Shown: piece after piece, positions 17,466 through 26,658 of the stretch
Position numbering within the stretch: position 1 is the stretch's first letter
Layout of the letters: each line of letters begins with the position of its first letter
DNA from: Microbacterium oleivorans
GTDB taxonomy: Bacteria; Actinomycetota; Actinomycetes; Actinomycetales; Microbacteriaceae
Assembly: GCF_001644225.1 (NCBI RefSeq)
Contig: NZ_LSTV01000001.1
Span: forward strand, 1,304,005-1,368,004
Length of the DNA: 64,000 nt
Direction: 5' to 3'
Notes under the pieces: generated by a model
Database searches by the model: none
Told to the model about the DNA's origin: nothing
Seen by the model: only the letters and a program-made list of their open reading frames with translations
Position numbers and translations under genes: made by a program

Positions 17466-17471
17466 ATTCTA
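17466..17471 (-). promoter_or_regulatory. -10 element of aroG (leaderless)
   Basis: TAGAAT on the minus strand is one mismatch from the TATAAT consensus and ends 6 nt before the aroG ATG. Confidence 0.7.
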
Positions 17472-17530
17472 GCGGCGGCGGACGGCGCCCCCGGCCGTGT
17501 GACGGGGGGCCGCGACGGCGCAGCGAGAGC

Positions 17531-18220
17531 TCAGGAAGCGGATGCCGGGCGCCGGTGCTTCACGGTGGAGGCGTAGACGTCCTCGTACTCCTGCTCCCCC
17601 ATGCGCTGGAGGGCCACCATGATCTCGTCGGTCACCGAGCGCAGGACGAAGCGGTCGGACTCCATGCCGTGGAAGCGGCTGAAGTCGAGGGGCTCGCCGA
17701 TGACCATGCCGACCCGGCCGACCCGCGGGATCGATCGGCCGATCGGCATGACGTCGTCGGTGCCGATCATGACGACCGGGATCACCGGGACGCGCGCCGT
17801 CAGCGCCATCCGTGCGAGGCCCGTGCGACCGCGGTACAGCTTGCCGTCGGGGCTGCGGGTGCCCTCGGGGTAGATCCCGAGCAGGTCGCCGCGACCGAGC
17901 ACCTGGAGTCCGGTGTTCAGGGATGCCTCGGAGGCCTTGCCCCCGGTGCGGTCGATCGGGATCTGGCCGGTCCCCTGCATGAAGACGCGCGTGGCCCAGC
18001 CCTTCAGCCCCTTGCCCGTGAAGTAGTCGCTCTTGGCGAGGAAGGACATCGGCCTGTCGATCATCAGCGGCAGGAAGATCGAGTCGCTGACCGACAGGTG
18101 ATTGCTGGCGATGATGGCGGCCCCGGTCGCCGGGATGTTGCTCCGACCCACGATCCACGGACGGAAGATCGCCTTCACGATCGGTCCGATGATGAGGTAC
18201 TTCAGGACCCAGTAGACCAT
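17531..18220 (-). CDS. plsC: 1-acyl-sn-glycerol-3-phosphate acyltransferase (PlsC family)
   Basis: This membrane-associated acyltransferase is likely to make phosphatidic acid. The 229-aa protein shows the HxxxxD catalytic motif in SNHLSVSD (H41-D46), block II around FLAKSDYF, and block III in IYPEGTRSPDGKLYRG (about 115-130), then VPVIPVVMIGTDD. One N-terminal hydrophobic segment (VLKYLIIGPIVKAIF) could anchor it. The ATG at 18220 follows the ROK kinase stop by one base, so the two are co-transcribed. Related acyltransferases act on other lipid acceptors, so the acceptor is inferred. Confidence 0.88.
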   Translation of the reverse strand: MVYWVLKYLIIGPIVKAIFRPWIVGRSNIPATGAAIIASNHLSVSDSIFLPLMIDRPMSFLAKSDYFTGKGLKGWATRVFMQGTGQIPIDRTGGKASEASLNTGLQVLGRGDLLGIYPEGTRSPDGKLYRGRTGLARMALTARVPVIPVVMIGTDDVMPIGRSIPRVGRVGMVIGEPLDFSRFHGMESDRFVLRSVTDEIMVALQRMGEQEYEDVYASTVKHRRPASAS

Positions 18221-18221
18221 C

Positions 18222-19157
18222 TCAGACCCGGCCTCCCGCGAGGTCGGCGACGCCGATCAGGCCGGCGTCGTTGCCGAGGGTGGCGATGGCGAAGGATGCG
18301 ACCGGCCGCTCGCCGTAGCCCGGCAGCGCCGTCGCGTAGGCCTCGCGCACCGGGTGGAGGAGCCGCTCCCCCAGGTCGGCGACACCGCCGCCGATGACGA
18401 ACAGGGCCGGGTCGAGGACCGCCTGGAAGCCGCCGCACGCCTCACCGAGGGCCGTCGCGACGCGGTGGACCGCCTCGAGGGCGCCGGCGTCGCCGTCCGC
18501 GATGAGTCGCTCCATGGCCGCTGCCGGCACGATCCCGTCGGCGGTCCGCGCGGCGGCGAGGCCCGCGCCGAGGGCGCCGGATGCCGCGATGTCCGCCGCT
18601 TCGCGCTGCAGGGCGCGCCCGGAGGCGTACTGCTCGAGGCATCCGTTCTGGCCGCAGCCGCAGGGGCGGCCGCCGCGCTCGAAGCGGATGTGGCCCAGCT
18701 CGCCGCCGATGCCGTTGCCGCCGACGAGCAGCTCGCCGTCGATGATCGCGGCGCCGCCCACGCCCGTGCCCAGAGTGATCATCACCATGTCGCGGACGTC
18801 CCGGCCGGCACCAAAACGGAACTCGCCCCAGCCGGCCGCGTTGGCATCGTTCTCGAGGGTGACGGGACGTCCGATGCGTCGCTCCAGCTCGTCGCGGAGC
18901 GGCTCGTCGGTCCAGTCGATGTTGGGGGCGTGCAGGATGACGGACCGGCTCGCATCGATGAAGCCGGCCGCGGCCACGCCCACGGCGTGCACCACCCGGT
19001 CGGTGACGAGGTCGTCCACCATGGCGGCGACGGCGTCCGCCAGCGCGTGGGGATCGGCGGGGGTGGGGACACGGCGCCGGTCGACGATCGTGCCCTCCGG
19101 GTCGACGATGCCTCCGGCGATCTTGGTCCCACCGATGTCGATGCCGACGTTGAGCAC
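18222..19157 (-). CDS. glk: ROK family glucokinase
   Basis: The 311-aa ROK sugar kinase has an N-terminal phosphate-binding DIGGTKIAGGIV (about 7-18), substrate loop ENDANAAGWGEF, second phosphate loop TLGTGVGGAAIIDG, the His of GELGHIRF, and the zinc-binding CGCGQNGCLEQYASG (about 163-177) that defines ROK kinases. It probably phosphorylates glucose with ATP. Start GTG at 19157 has GGAGGGG upstream. It is transcribed with plsC, a pairing common in Microbacteriaceae and Micrococcales. Confidence 0.88.
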   Translation of the reverse strand: MLNVGIDIGGTKIAGGIVDPEGTIVDRRRVPTPADPHALADAVAAMVDDLVTDRVVHAVGVAAAGFIDASRSVILHAPNIDWTDEPLRDELERRIGRPVTLENDANAAGWGEFRFGAGRDVRDMVMITLGTGVGGAAIIDGELLVGGNGIGGELGHIRFERGGRPCGCGQNGCLEQYASGRALQREAADIAASGALGAGLAAARTADGIVPAAAMERLIADGDAGALEAVHRVATALGEACGGFQAVLDPALFVIGGGVADLGERLLHPVREAYATALPGYGERPVASFAIATLGNDAGLIGVADLAGGRV

Positions 19158-19252
19158 ACCACTCCCCTCCGCGCGTGCGGGCGCACGGCATCCGTGAGTC
19201 TAACGGGGCGCGACGGGCCGCCGCGGCCGTGGGATCGAGGATCACGATGGCC

Positions 19253-19258
19253 TAGACT
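19253..19258 (+). promoter_or_regulatory. -10 element of the acyl-CoA ligase gene
   Basis: TAGACT lies 43 nt before the ATG at 19302, leaving a leader of about 37 nt that contains GAAGGAG, so this gene is not leaderless. Confidence 0.55.
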
Positions 19259-19301
19259 CGGTCGCACCTGACGCCACCCGGTACCGAAGGAGTTGCCGCC
19301 C

Positions 19302-21137
19302 ATGAGCGCCGTACAATTCGACGTCCCCGCCGTCGTGCCCGCCGACCCGACCGCGAACACCTCGGACATCCTCGTCGAGCGGGTGAAGGCGACGCCGTCG
19401 CTGGCCCTGTTCGCCGTTCCGGACGGGGACGGATGGCGAGACGTCACCGCCGCGGAGTTCCACCGCGAGGTGATCGCGCTCGCGAAGGGATTCGCGGCCA
19501 GCGGCATCCAGCCCGGCGACAAGGTCGCCTTCCTCGCACGGACGACTTACGACTGGACCCTCGTCGACTTCGCGCTCTTCTTCGCAGGGGCCGTCATGGT
19601 GCCGGTGTACGAGACCAGCTCCGCGTCGCAGATCAACTGGATCCTCACCGACTCGGGCGCCGTGGCGATGGTGGTCGAGAACTCGACCCACGCCGAGCGT
19701 GTCGCGGAGATCCGTGCGGAGGTCCCGCTCGTGCGCGAGGTGTGGACGATGGGCACCGGGGACCTCGACAGCCTGCGCGCACGGGGCACCGAGATCACCG
19801 ACGACGAGATCGAGCGCCGCCGTTCGCTGGCCAACGCCGACGACATCGCGACCCTCATCTACACGTCGGGTTCGACCGGCCGACCCAAGGGCTGCGTCCT
19901 TACCCACAAGAACTTCGTCGAGCTCTCCCGCAACTCCGCCAAGGCGCTCCACGAGGTCGTCGAGCAGCCCGGGGCCGCGACCCTCCTCTTCCTCCCCCTC
20001 GCGCACGTGTTCGCACGGTTCATCTCGATCCTCAACATCCACGCCGGGGTGAAGACGGGCCACGAGCCCGACACGACGAAGCTGCTCGCCGGACTCGGCT
20101 CGTTCAAGCCGACGTATCTGCTCGCGGTGCCGCGCGTGTTCGAGAAGGTCTACAACTCGGCCGAGCAGAAGGCGGAGGCCGGCGGCAAGGGCAAGATCTT
20201 CCGGGCCGCGGCGGCCGTCGCCGTCGAGCACTCCCGCCGCCTGCAGGACGGCGAGAAGATCCCGCTCGGGATGAAGATCAAGTTCGCGCTCTTCGACCGC
20301 CTCGTCTACAGCAAGCTGCGCACCGCGATGGGCGGGCGTGTGAAGCACGCCGTCTCGGGATCGGCGCCACTCGGGCCGCGCCTCGGTCACTTCTTCCACA
20401 GCCTCGGCGTGCAGATCCTCGAAGGCTACGGGCTCACCGAGACCACCGCGCCGGCGACCGTGAACCTCGCCACGAAGTCCAAGATCGGCACGGTGGGCCC
20501 CGCGCTCCCCGGCGTCGGCGTCCGGCTGGGCGAGGACGGCGAGATCGAGGTCCGCGGCATCAACGTCTTCAAGGAGTACTGGCGCAACCCCGAGGCGACC
20601 GCGGAGGCCTTCCACGACGGCTGGTTCCGCACGGGCGACATCGGGACCTTCGACTCCGAGGGCTACCTCACCATCACGGGGCGCAAGAAGGAGATCATCG
20701 TGACGGCCGGGGGCAAGAACGTCGCCCCCGCCGTCCTCGAGGACCCCATCCGCGCGAACCCCATCGTCGGGCAGGTGGTCGTCGTGGGCGACCAGAAGCC
20801 GTTCATCGGCGCCCTCGTCACGCTCGACCGCGAGATGCTGCCGACCTGGATGTCCAACAACGGACTCGCCGCCGACATGCCCATGTCGCAGGTGATCACG
20901 CATCCGAAGGTGCTCGCCGAGGTGCAGTCCGCGGTGGACCGCGCCAACAAGGCGGTCTCGCGTGCGGAGTCGATCCGCAAGTTCGTGATCCTCGACACCG
21001 AGTGGACCGAGGCATCCGGTCACCTGACGCCGAAGATGAGCATCAAGCGGAACGTGATCCTCTCGGACTTCGCCGGCGACATCGAGGAGCTGTATCAGGC
21101 GAACGTGTCCACCACGAACATCTCCCTCGGGAACTGA
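19302..21137 (+). CDS. Long-chain fatty-acid--CoA ligase (FadD15-like)
   Basis: This adenylate-forming enzyme activates fatty acids to acyl-CoA through acyl-AMP. The 611-aa protein has the AMP-binding P-loop TLIYTSGSTGRPKGCVLTH (about 184-202), the LPLAHVFAR segment, EGYGLTETTAPATVN (about 372-386), the hinge GWFRTGDIGTFDSEGYLTITGRKKEIIV, and the catalytic Lys of LTPKMSIKRN near the C-terminus. These match the FadD15 subgroup. The ATG at 19302 has GAAGGAG 9 nt upstream, which excludes the in-frame TTG at 19293. It converges on def, with a strong terminator between them. Confidence 0.93.
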   Translation: MSAVQFDVPAVVPADPTANTSDILVERVKATPSLALFAVPDGDGWRDVTAAEFHREVIALAKGFAASGIQPGDKVAFLARTTYDWTLVDFALFFAGAVMVPVYETSSASQINWILTDSGAVAMVVENSTHAERVAEIRAEVPLVREVWTMGTGDLDSLRARGTEITDDEIERRRSLANADDIATLIYTSGSTGRPKGCVLTHKNFVELSRNSAKALHEVVEQPGAATLLFLPLAHVFARFISILNIHAGVKTGHEPDTTKLLAGLGSFKPTYLLAVPRVFEKVYNSAEQKAEAGGKGKIFRAAAAVAVEHSRRLQDGEKIPLGMKIKFALFDRLVYSKLRTAMGGRVKHAVSGSAPLGPRLGHFFHSLGVQILEGYGLTETTAPATVNLATKSKIGTVGPALPGVGVRLGEDGEIEVRGINVFKEYWRNPEATAEAFHDGWFRTGDIGTFDSEGYLTITGRKKEIIVTAGGKNVAPAVLEDPIRANPIVGQVVVVGDQKPFIGALVTLDREMLPTWMSNNGLAADMPMSQVITHPKVLAEVQSAVDRANKAVSRAESIRKFVILDTEWTEASGHLTPKMSIKRNVILSDFAGDIEELYQANVSTTNISLGN

Positions 21138-21154
21138 TCCGCACCCCCTCACGC

Positions 21155-21188
21155 GACGAAGGGCCCCGGCGATCCGGGGCCCTTCGTC
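21155..21188. terminator. Bidirectional terminator between acyl-CoA ligase and def
   Basis: A perfect 15-bp stem, GACGAAGGGCCCCGG with CCGGGGCCCTTCGTC, has a tight CGAT loop. It lies 17 bp past the ligase stop and 9 bp before the def stop. Confidence 0.88.
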
Positions 21189-21197
21189 ATGATCTGG

Positions 21198-21686
21198 TCA
21201 GAACCAGTCGGACTCGCGCACTTCGCGCATCGCCTGACGCCGGACGTCCTTCGGCAGGCGGTCGAGGTACAGCATCCCGTCGAGGTGGTCGCATTCGTGC
21301 TGCAGCGCCTGTGCGAGCAGCCCCTCCCCCTCGATGACGAGCTCGTCACCGTGCAGGTCGATGCCGGTGACGCGCGCCCAGGGGTGACGGAGGGCGTCGT
21401 GCCAGAGACCGGGGACCGAGAGGCATCCCTCCCCCGTCGGCACCGGATCGCCCGCGACCTCAAGGGTGGGGTTCAGGATGTACCCGATGACGCCGTCGAC
21501 GTTGTAGCTGAAGGCGCGGACGCCGACACCGATCTGCGGCGCCGCGACGCCGGCACGGCCCGGTTCGGCCACGGAGTCGACGAGATCCGAGACCAGGCTG
21601 ATGACGCCCTCGTCGATGTCGTCGATGGGTGCGCACACCGACCGCAGGACGGGGTCGCCGAACAGGCGGATGGGACGGACCGCCAT
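21198..21686 (-). CDS. def: Peptide deformylase
   Basis: This enzyme removes the N-formyl group from nascent proteins. The 162-aa protein has all three family motifs: GVAAPQIG (46-53), EGCLSVPG (86-93) and QHECDHLDG (129-137), supplying the Cys and two His metal ligands and the catalytic Glu. The ATG at 21686 shares its A with the stop of the upstream MinD-like gene (TGATG), so it is translationally coupled to it. Confidence 0.96.
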   Translation of the reverse strand: MAVRPIRLFGDPVLRSVCAPIDDIDEGVISLVSDLVDSVAEPGRAGVAAPQIGVGVRAFSYNVDGVIGYILNPTLEVAGDPVPTGEGCLSVPGLWHDALRHPWARVTGIDLHGDELVIEGEGLLAQALQHECDHLDGMLYLDRLPKDVRRQAMREVRESDWF

Positions 21687-23101
21687 CAGCGCACCGCTCC
21701 CGCCGCGCGCAGCCCCTCGACGACGACGGCCGCCAGCTCGCGGGCGGCGAGGCGGGTCGCGCCGGCCAGCTCGCGGAACGAGATCGGACCGCCGGTCGCG
21801 ATGTGCGCGTCGTATGGAATGGTGACGACCGCGCGCACGCGGCTGCGGAAGTGGGATTCGAGTTCGCTCGGCTTGATGAGGCTCGCCCCCGGCCGGGAGG
21901 TGTTGAGCACGACCACGGCGTTGCGGGCGAGCTCGCCGTACCCGTTCGTCTCGAGCCACGACAGCGTCTCGGAGGCCAGCTTGGCCTCGTCGACGCTGCG
22001 TCCGGCGACGATGAGGATCTGGTCGGCGAGCTCGAGGGTCGCGTCCATGACGGAGTGCACGATGCCGGTGCCGCTGTCGGTGAGGACGATCGAGTAGTAG
22101 TGGGCGGCGATGGCGGCGACGTCGTGGTAATCGCGGTCGCTGAACGCCTCGGACAGGTGCGGGTCGGCATCGGAGGCCAGGATGTCGAGGCGCGTCTCGT
22201 CCCGCGCGACGATCCCGGAGAGGTCGTTGAACCCGGTCACGTCGGCGCGCGCACGGACGAGGTCGCGCACGGTCTTGCCGCTCGTGCGCTCGATCCGCTC
22301 GGCGAGGGTGCCGCGGTCGGGGTTCGCGTCGACAGCGATGATGCGGTCCTCGCGCGCGTCGGCGAGGGCCATCCCGAGCAAAGTGGTGACACTCGTCTTC
22401 CCGACGCCGCCCTTGCGCGAGAGCACGGGCACGAACTTCGCTCCGCCGGTGAGCGGCGCGGCGATGCGGCGGTCGAGCTCCTTGCGTGCGCGAACCTTCG
22501 GGCTCTCCGCGAGGAGGACCCGACGGAAGCTCGCGGCGTAGACGAGACGCTGCCAGGCGCCTTCGGGCTCGGGCGCGGCGACGCGGGACCGGTCGATGAG
22601 CCGATCGGCGGTGAGCAGGTCGGGGCTCTCGCGGTCGGCCGAGAGCTGGTCGAGACGGCGGGACTGCAGGGGTTCCTCGTCGACGCGGACCCCGCGCACA
22701 CGCTCGAGGGCGTGCTTGTCGGCTCCCGCGGGATGGTGGATCGCACGCCGGGTCGCCCCCGTCGCCGGCGGGACCGTCGCCGCGACGACCTCCGCGTCGA
22801 CGATGTCGCCCTGGGTGTCGGCTGTCGGCGCAGGAGACTCGTCCTCGCTCCGGGATGCGGAGACGACGGATGCCTCGTCGTGGCCGTCGTCCGAGGTCCG
22901 CTCGGCCTCGTCATTCCCGACCGGGGCGATGTCCTCGTCGTCGACGTAGTCGTCGTCATCGTCCGCGAGCGCCGGGAGCGTCAGGTCGATCTGGGCCGTC
23001 GTCCCGTCGACGATGCCGATGCCGGTCGTCTCGAGGTTGTCGGTGCGCTCGAGCACACCGTTGTCGACGTCCTCGGACATCTCGTTGTCGCGCTCACGCA
23101 T
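21686..23101 (-). CDS. MinD/ParA-like ATPase with long acidic N-terminal region
   Basis: The C-terminal half of this 471-aa protein is a SIMIBI P-loop ATPase: deviant Walker A LSRKGGVGKTSVTTLLGMAL (about 220-240), DANPDRGTLAERI, VLTDSGTGIVHSVMDAT and VVVLNTSRPG. The first 200 residues are acidic and low-complexity (ALADDDDDYVDDEDIAP), probably disordered. This architecture recalls the MinD-like proteins of actinobacterial secretion loci (EspI type), but no ESX genes are nearby. Start choice is uncertain: ATG 23101, GTG 23104 and GTG 23113 are all in frame, and AGGAG lies 8 nt before 23104 and 11 nt before 23101. It is followed directly by def. Cellular role unknown. Confidence 0.8.
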   Translation of the reverse strand: MRERDNEMSEDVDNGVLERTDNLETTGIGIVDGTTAQIDLTLPALADDDDDYVDDEDIAPVGNDEAERTSDDGHDEASVVSASRSEDESPAPTADTQGDIVDAEVVAATVPPATGATRRAIHHPAGADKHALERVRGVRVDEEPLQSRRLDQLSADRESPDLLTADRLIDRSRVAAPEPEGAWQRLVYAASFRRVLLAESPKVRARKELDRRIAAPLTGGAKFVPVLSRKGGVGKTSVTTLLGMALADAREDRIIAVDANPDRGTLAERIERTSGKTVRDLVRARADVTGFNDLSGIVARDETRLDILASDADPHLSEAFSDRDYHDVAAIAAHYYSIVLTDSGTGIVHSVMDATLELADQILIVAGRSVDEAKLASETLSWLETNGYGELARNAVVVLNTSRPGASLIKPSELESHFRSRVRAVVTIPYDAHIATGGPISFRELAGATRLAARELAAVVVEGLRAAGAVR

Positions 23102-23154
23102 CACGGGGGTCACTCCTGGTGGATCTGGGGCCTCGGAAAGCCCGACGCACCAGG

Positions 23155-26100
23155 TTAGTCCGCGGGACGGACCACGAGCAAAAGGTCGCCCGCCTCCACC
23201 TGCGCGGTGGGGGCGATCACGATGCGCTCGACGACGCCGTCGATGGGGGCGGTGATGGCCGCCTCCATCTTCATCGCCTCGATGGATGCCACGGGCTCCC
23301 CCGCCCGCACCTTCGCGCCCTCGTCGGCCTTCACGGTGACGACACCCGAGAACGGTGCGGCGACCTGACCAGGCTTCGACGTGTCGGCCTTCTCGGCCTG
23401 GCGTGCCTCGACGGCGACCGAGCGATCGCGGACGGTGACCGGGCGCAGCTGACCGTTCAGGGTCGCCATGACCGTCCGCATCCCCTTGTCGTCGACCTCG
23501 CCGATCGCCTCGAGACCGACGTAGAGCTGCACGCCCCGCTCGATCTCGACCACGTGCTCCTGGCCCGGCTTCATCCCGTACAGGTAGTCGATGGTGTCGA
23601 GGACGCTGAGATCGCCGAACGTGTCACGGACCTCGTGGAACGCCTTCGTCGGAGCGGGGAAGAGCAGCCGGTTGAGCTTCTCGCGTCGCGTCGCCGAGTC
23701 CGCGTCGAGAGCCGCGGCATCCTCTGCGGAGATGTCGGTCACACCCACCTTCACGGAGCGTCCCGCGAGCACCTTCGACCGGAAGGGCTCCGGCCAGCCG
23801 CCGGGCAGGTCGCCGAGCTCGCCGGCCATGAAGCCGACGACCGAGTCCGGCACGTCGTACTTCTCCGGGTTCGCTTCGAAGTCAGCCGGGTCGGCCTTCA
23901 CGGCCGCGAGGTGCAGGGCGAGGTCGCCCACGACCTTCGACGAGGGCGTGACCTTCGGGACACGGCCGAGGATCCGGTTGGCCGCGGCGTACATGTCCTC
24001 GATGAGCTCGAAGTCCTCCGACAGTCCGAGGGCGATCGCCTGCTGACGCAGGTTCGAGAGCTGGCCGCCGGGGATCTCGTGGTGGTAGACGCGCCCGGTG
24101 GGGCCGGGCAGACCCGACTCGAACGGTGCGTAGAGGTTGCGGACCGCCTCCCAGTACGGCTCGAGGTCCGAGACCGCCTGCAGGTCGAGTCCGGTGTCGC
24201 GCTCCGTGTCCGCCAGGGCGGCGACCAGCGCCGACAGCGAGGGCTGGCTCGTCGTGCCCGACATCGGCGCGGCGGCCGCGTCGACGGCATCCGCTCCGGC
24301 CGCGCTGGCCGCGAGGAGGGTCGCCAGCTGACCGCCGGCCGTGTCGTGGGTGTGGACGTGGACCGGCAGGTCGAAGCGCTCCCGCAGGGCCGACACAAGC
24401 CGCGCCGCAGCAGCCGGACGCAGCAGCCCCGCCATGTCCTTGATCGCGAGGATGTGGGCGCCGGCGTCCACGACCTGCTCCGCGAGGCGCAGGTAGTAGT
24501 CGAGCGTGTACAGGTCCTCGGCGGGATCGAGCAGGTTGCCGGTGTAGCAGATCGCCGCCTCGGCGACGGCGGTGTCGGTGGCGAGGACCGCCTCGATCGC
24601 GGGCCGCATCTGGCTGACGTCGTTGAGCGCGTCGAAGATGCGGAAGATGTCGACACCGGATGCCGCGGCCTCCGCGACGAACGCATCCGTCACCTTCGTC
24701 GGGTACGGCGTGTAGCCGACCGTGTTGCGACCGCGCAGCAGCATCTGGATCGCGACGTTCGGCAGGGCGAAGCGGAGGGCGTCGAGACGCTCCCACGGGT
24801 CCTCGCCGAGGAAGCGGAGGGCGACATCGTAGGTCGCACCTCCCCACGCCTCGACCGACAGCAGCTGCGGGGTGAGCCGGGCGAGGTGCGGGGCGACGCG
24901 GACGAGGTCCTTCGTGCGCACGCGGGTCGCGAGCAGGGACTGGTGCGCGTCGCGGAAGGTCGTCTCCGTGACGGCGAGTCCGTCCTGCGCGCGGAGCGCC
25001 TCGGCGAAGCCCTTCGGGCCGAGCTCGAGCAGACGCTGCCGCGACCCGGGGGCAGGCGCTGCGTTCAGGTCGACGGCCGGCAGCTTCGCGGCGGGGTCGG
25101 TGTGGACCGGGCTGTCGCCGTTCGGGCGGTTGACCGTCACGTCCGCGAGCCAGGACACGATCTTCGAGCCGCGGTCCTTCGACTCACGACCCTGCACGAG
25201 CTCGGGCCGCTCGTCGATGAACGCCGTGCTCAGGTCGCCGGCGGCGAACGCCGGGTCGTCGAGCACCCGCTGCAGGAACGGGATGTTCGTCGACACACCG
25301 CGGATGCGGAACTCCGCCAGCGCGCGACGGGAGCGGACGACCGCGGCCTCGAAGTCGCGCCCCCGGCACGTCAGTTTGGCCAGCATGGAGTCGAAGTGCG
25401 GGCTGATCTGCGAGCCGGCCGCGGTCGTCCCGCCGTCCAGACGGATGCCGGCACCGCCCGGCGAGCGGTAGGTCGTGATCTTGCCGGTGTCGGGGCGGAA
25501 GCCGTGCGCCGGATCCTCCGTCGTGATGCGGCACTGCAGGGCGGCGCCGCGCAGGTGGATCTGGTCCTGGCGCAGGCCCAGGTCCTCGAGGGTCGCGCCC
25601 GCGGCGATGCGCATCTGCGACTGCACGAGGTCGACGTCGGTGACCTCTTCGGTGACGGTGTGCTCGACCTGGATGCGGGGGTTCATCTCGATGAACACGA
25701 CTTCGCCCGCACGAGGACCTGCGGTCTCCAGGAGGAACTCGACGGTTCCCGCGTTCACGTACGAGATGGACTTCGCGAACGCGACGGCGTACGCGTAGAG
25801 GTCGCGGCGGATCTCGTCCGAGAGGCCCGGCGCGGGTGCGATCTCGACCACCTTCTGGTGACGACGCTGCACGGAGCAGTCGCGCTCGAACAGGTGGACC
25901 GTGTTCCCCGCCGCATCCGCGAGGATCTGCACCTCGACGTGACGCGGCCGCTGCACGGCCTGCTCGAGGAAGACACGCGGATCCCCGAACGCGCTCCCCG
26001 CCTCGCGCATCGCCTCCGACAGCGCGGGCGGGAGGGCGTCGGGGTGCTCGACCCGCCGCATCCCGCGTCCGCCGCCACCGGCGACGGCCTTCACGAAGAT

Positions 26101-26562
26101 GGGGAAGCCGATGTCGGATGCCTGCGCGACCAGCGCGTCGATGTCGTCCGACGCCTCGGTCGAACGCAGCACCGGCACGCCCGCGGCGATCGCGTGCTGC
26201 TTGGCGGTGACTTTGTTGCCGGCCATCTCGAGCACGGTCGAGGACGGACCGATGAAGGCGATCCCGTGGGCGGCGGCCTTCGCGGAGAGCTCGGGATTCT
26301 CGGACAGGAATCCGTAGCCCGGGTAGATCGCATCGGCGCCGCTCTCGAGCGCGACGCGGATGATCTCGTCGACGTCGAGGTACGCGCGGACGGGGTGGCC
26401 CACCTCGCCGATCTGGTACGCCTCGTCGGCTTTCAGCCGGTGCAGCGAGTAGCGGTCCTCGTACGGGAAGACGGCGACCGTCCGCGCCCCGAGCTCATAC
26501 GCGGCGCGGAATGCGCGGATGGCGATCTCTCCGCGATTGGCGACCAGAATCTTGCGAAACAT
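23155..26562 (-). CDS. pyc: Pyruvate carboxylase
   Basis: This anaplerotic biotin enzyme makes oxaloacetate from pyruvate, bicarbonate and ATP. The 1135-aa protein has the full three-domain order: biotin carboxylase (MFRKILVANRGEIAIR at 1-16, ATP-grasp GGGGRGMR, IEMNPRIQVEHTVTEEVT), carboxyltransferase (ETTFRDAHQSLLATRVRT near 535, HVHTHDTAGG, metal-binding His pair), and a C-terminal biotinyl domain with SIEAMKMEAAI where Lys is biotinylated (about 1099). The ATG at 26562 has GAGGTGA upstream; the ORF continues far upstream only through antisense of parA. It is divergent from the parA gene at 26659. Confidence 0.97.
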   Translation of the reverse strand: MFRKILVANRGEIAIRAFRAAYELGARTVAVFPYEDRYSLHRLKADEAYQIGEVGHPVRAYLDVDEIIRVALESGADAIYPGYGFLSENPELSAKAAAHGIAFIGPSSTVLEMAGNKVTAKQHAIAAGVPVLRSTEASDDIDALVAQASDIGFPIFVKAVAGGGGRGMRRVEHPDALPPALSEAMREAGSAFGDPRVFLEQAVQRPRHVEVQILADAAGNTVHLFERDCSVQRRHQKVVEIAPAPGLSDEIRRDLYAYAVAFAKSISYVNAGTVEFLLETAGPRAGEVVFIEMNPRIQVEHTVTEEVTDVDLVQSQMRIAAGATLEDLGLRQDQIHLRGAALQCRITTEDPAHGFRPDTGKITTYRSPGGAGIRLDGGTTAAGSQISPHFDSMLAKLTCRGRDFEAAVVRSRRALAEFRIRGVSTNIPFLQRVLDDPAFAAGDLSTAFIDERPELVQGRESKDRGSKIVSWLADVTVNRPNGDSPVHTDPAAKLPAVDLNAAPAPGSRQRLLELGPKGFAEALRAQDGLAVTETTFRDAHQSLLATRVRTKDLVRVAPHLARLTPQLLSVEAWGGATYDVALRFLGEDPWERLDALRFALPNVAIQMLLRGRNTVGYTPYPTKVTDAFVAEAAASGVDIFRIFDALNDVSQMRPAIEAVLATDTAVAEAAICYTGNLLDPAEDLYTLDYYLRLAEQVVDAGAHILAIKDMAGLLRPAAAARLVSALRERFDLPVHVHTHDTAGGQLATLLAASAAGADAVDAAAAPMSGTTSQPSLSALVAALADTERDTGLDLQAVSDLEPYWEAVRNLYAPFESGLPGPTGRVYHHEIPGGQLSNLRQQAIALGLSEDFELIEDMYAAANRILGRVPKVTPSSKVVGDLALHLAAVKADPADFEANPEKYDVPDSVVGFMAGELGDLPGGWPEPFRSKVLAGRSVKVGVTDISAEDAAALDADSATRREKLNRLLFPAPTKAFHEVRDTFGDLSVLDTIDYLYGMKPGQEHVVEIERGVQLYVGLEAIGEVDDKGMRTVMATLNGQLRPVTVRDRSVAVEARQAEKADTSKPGQVAAPFSGVVTVKADEGAKVRAGEPVASIEAMKMEAAITAPIDGVVERIVIAPTAQVEAGDLLLVVRPAD

Positions 26563-26658
26563 GCTCTTCACCTCACTGGGTGCGGGGCCACTCCGTCGGG
26601 GCCGCCGAGGTACGGGCTGAGTACCCTCACAGCCTAGGGGACGGTAACGTGGTCGCTT
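26563..26658. promoter_or_regulatory. Divergent pyc / parA intergenic region
   Basis: The 96 bp hold both promoters. On the plus strand TAACGT (26645-26650) ends 8 nt before the GTG of the ParA gene, implying a leaderless or near-leaderless transcript. The pyc side carries a Shine-Dalgarno sequence next to the gene. I see no clear operator dyad. Confidence 0.5.

Noticed and set aside
22855-26637. A 1260-codon open frame on the plus strand across pyc and the MinD-like gene
   Set aside because: It is antisense to genes with full motif support and its product is Arg/Asp/Gly/Val-rich with no domain. Long antisense frames are expected at about 70% GC because stop codons are rare.
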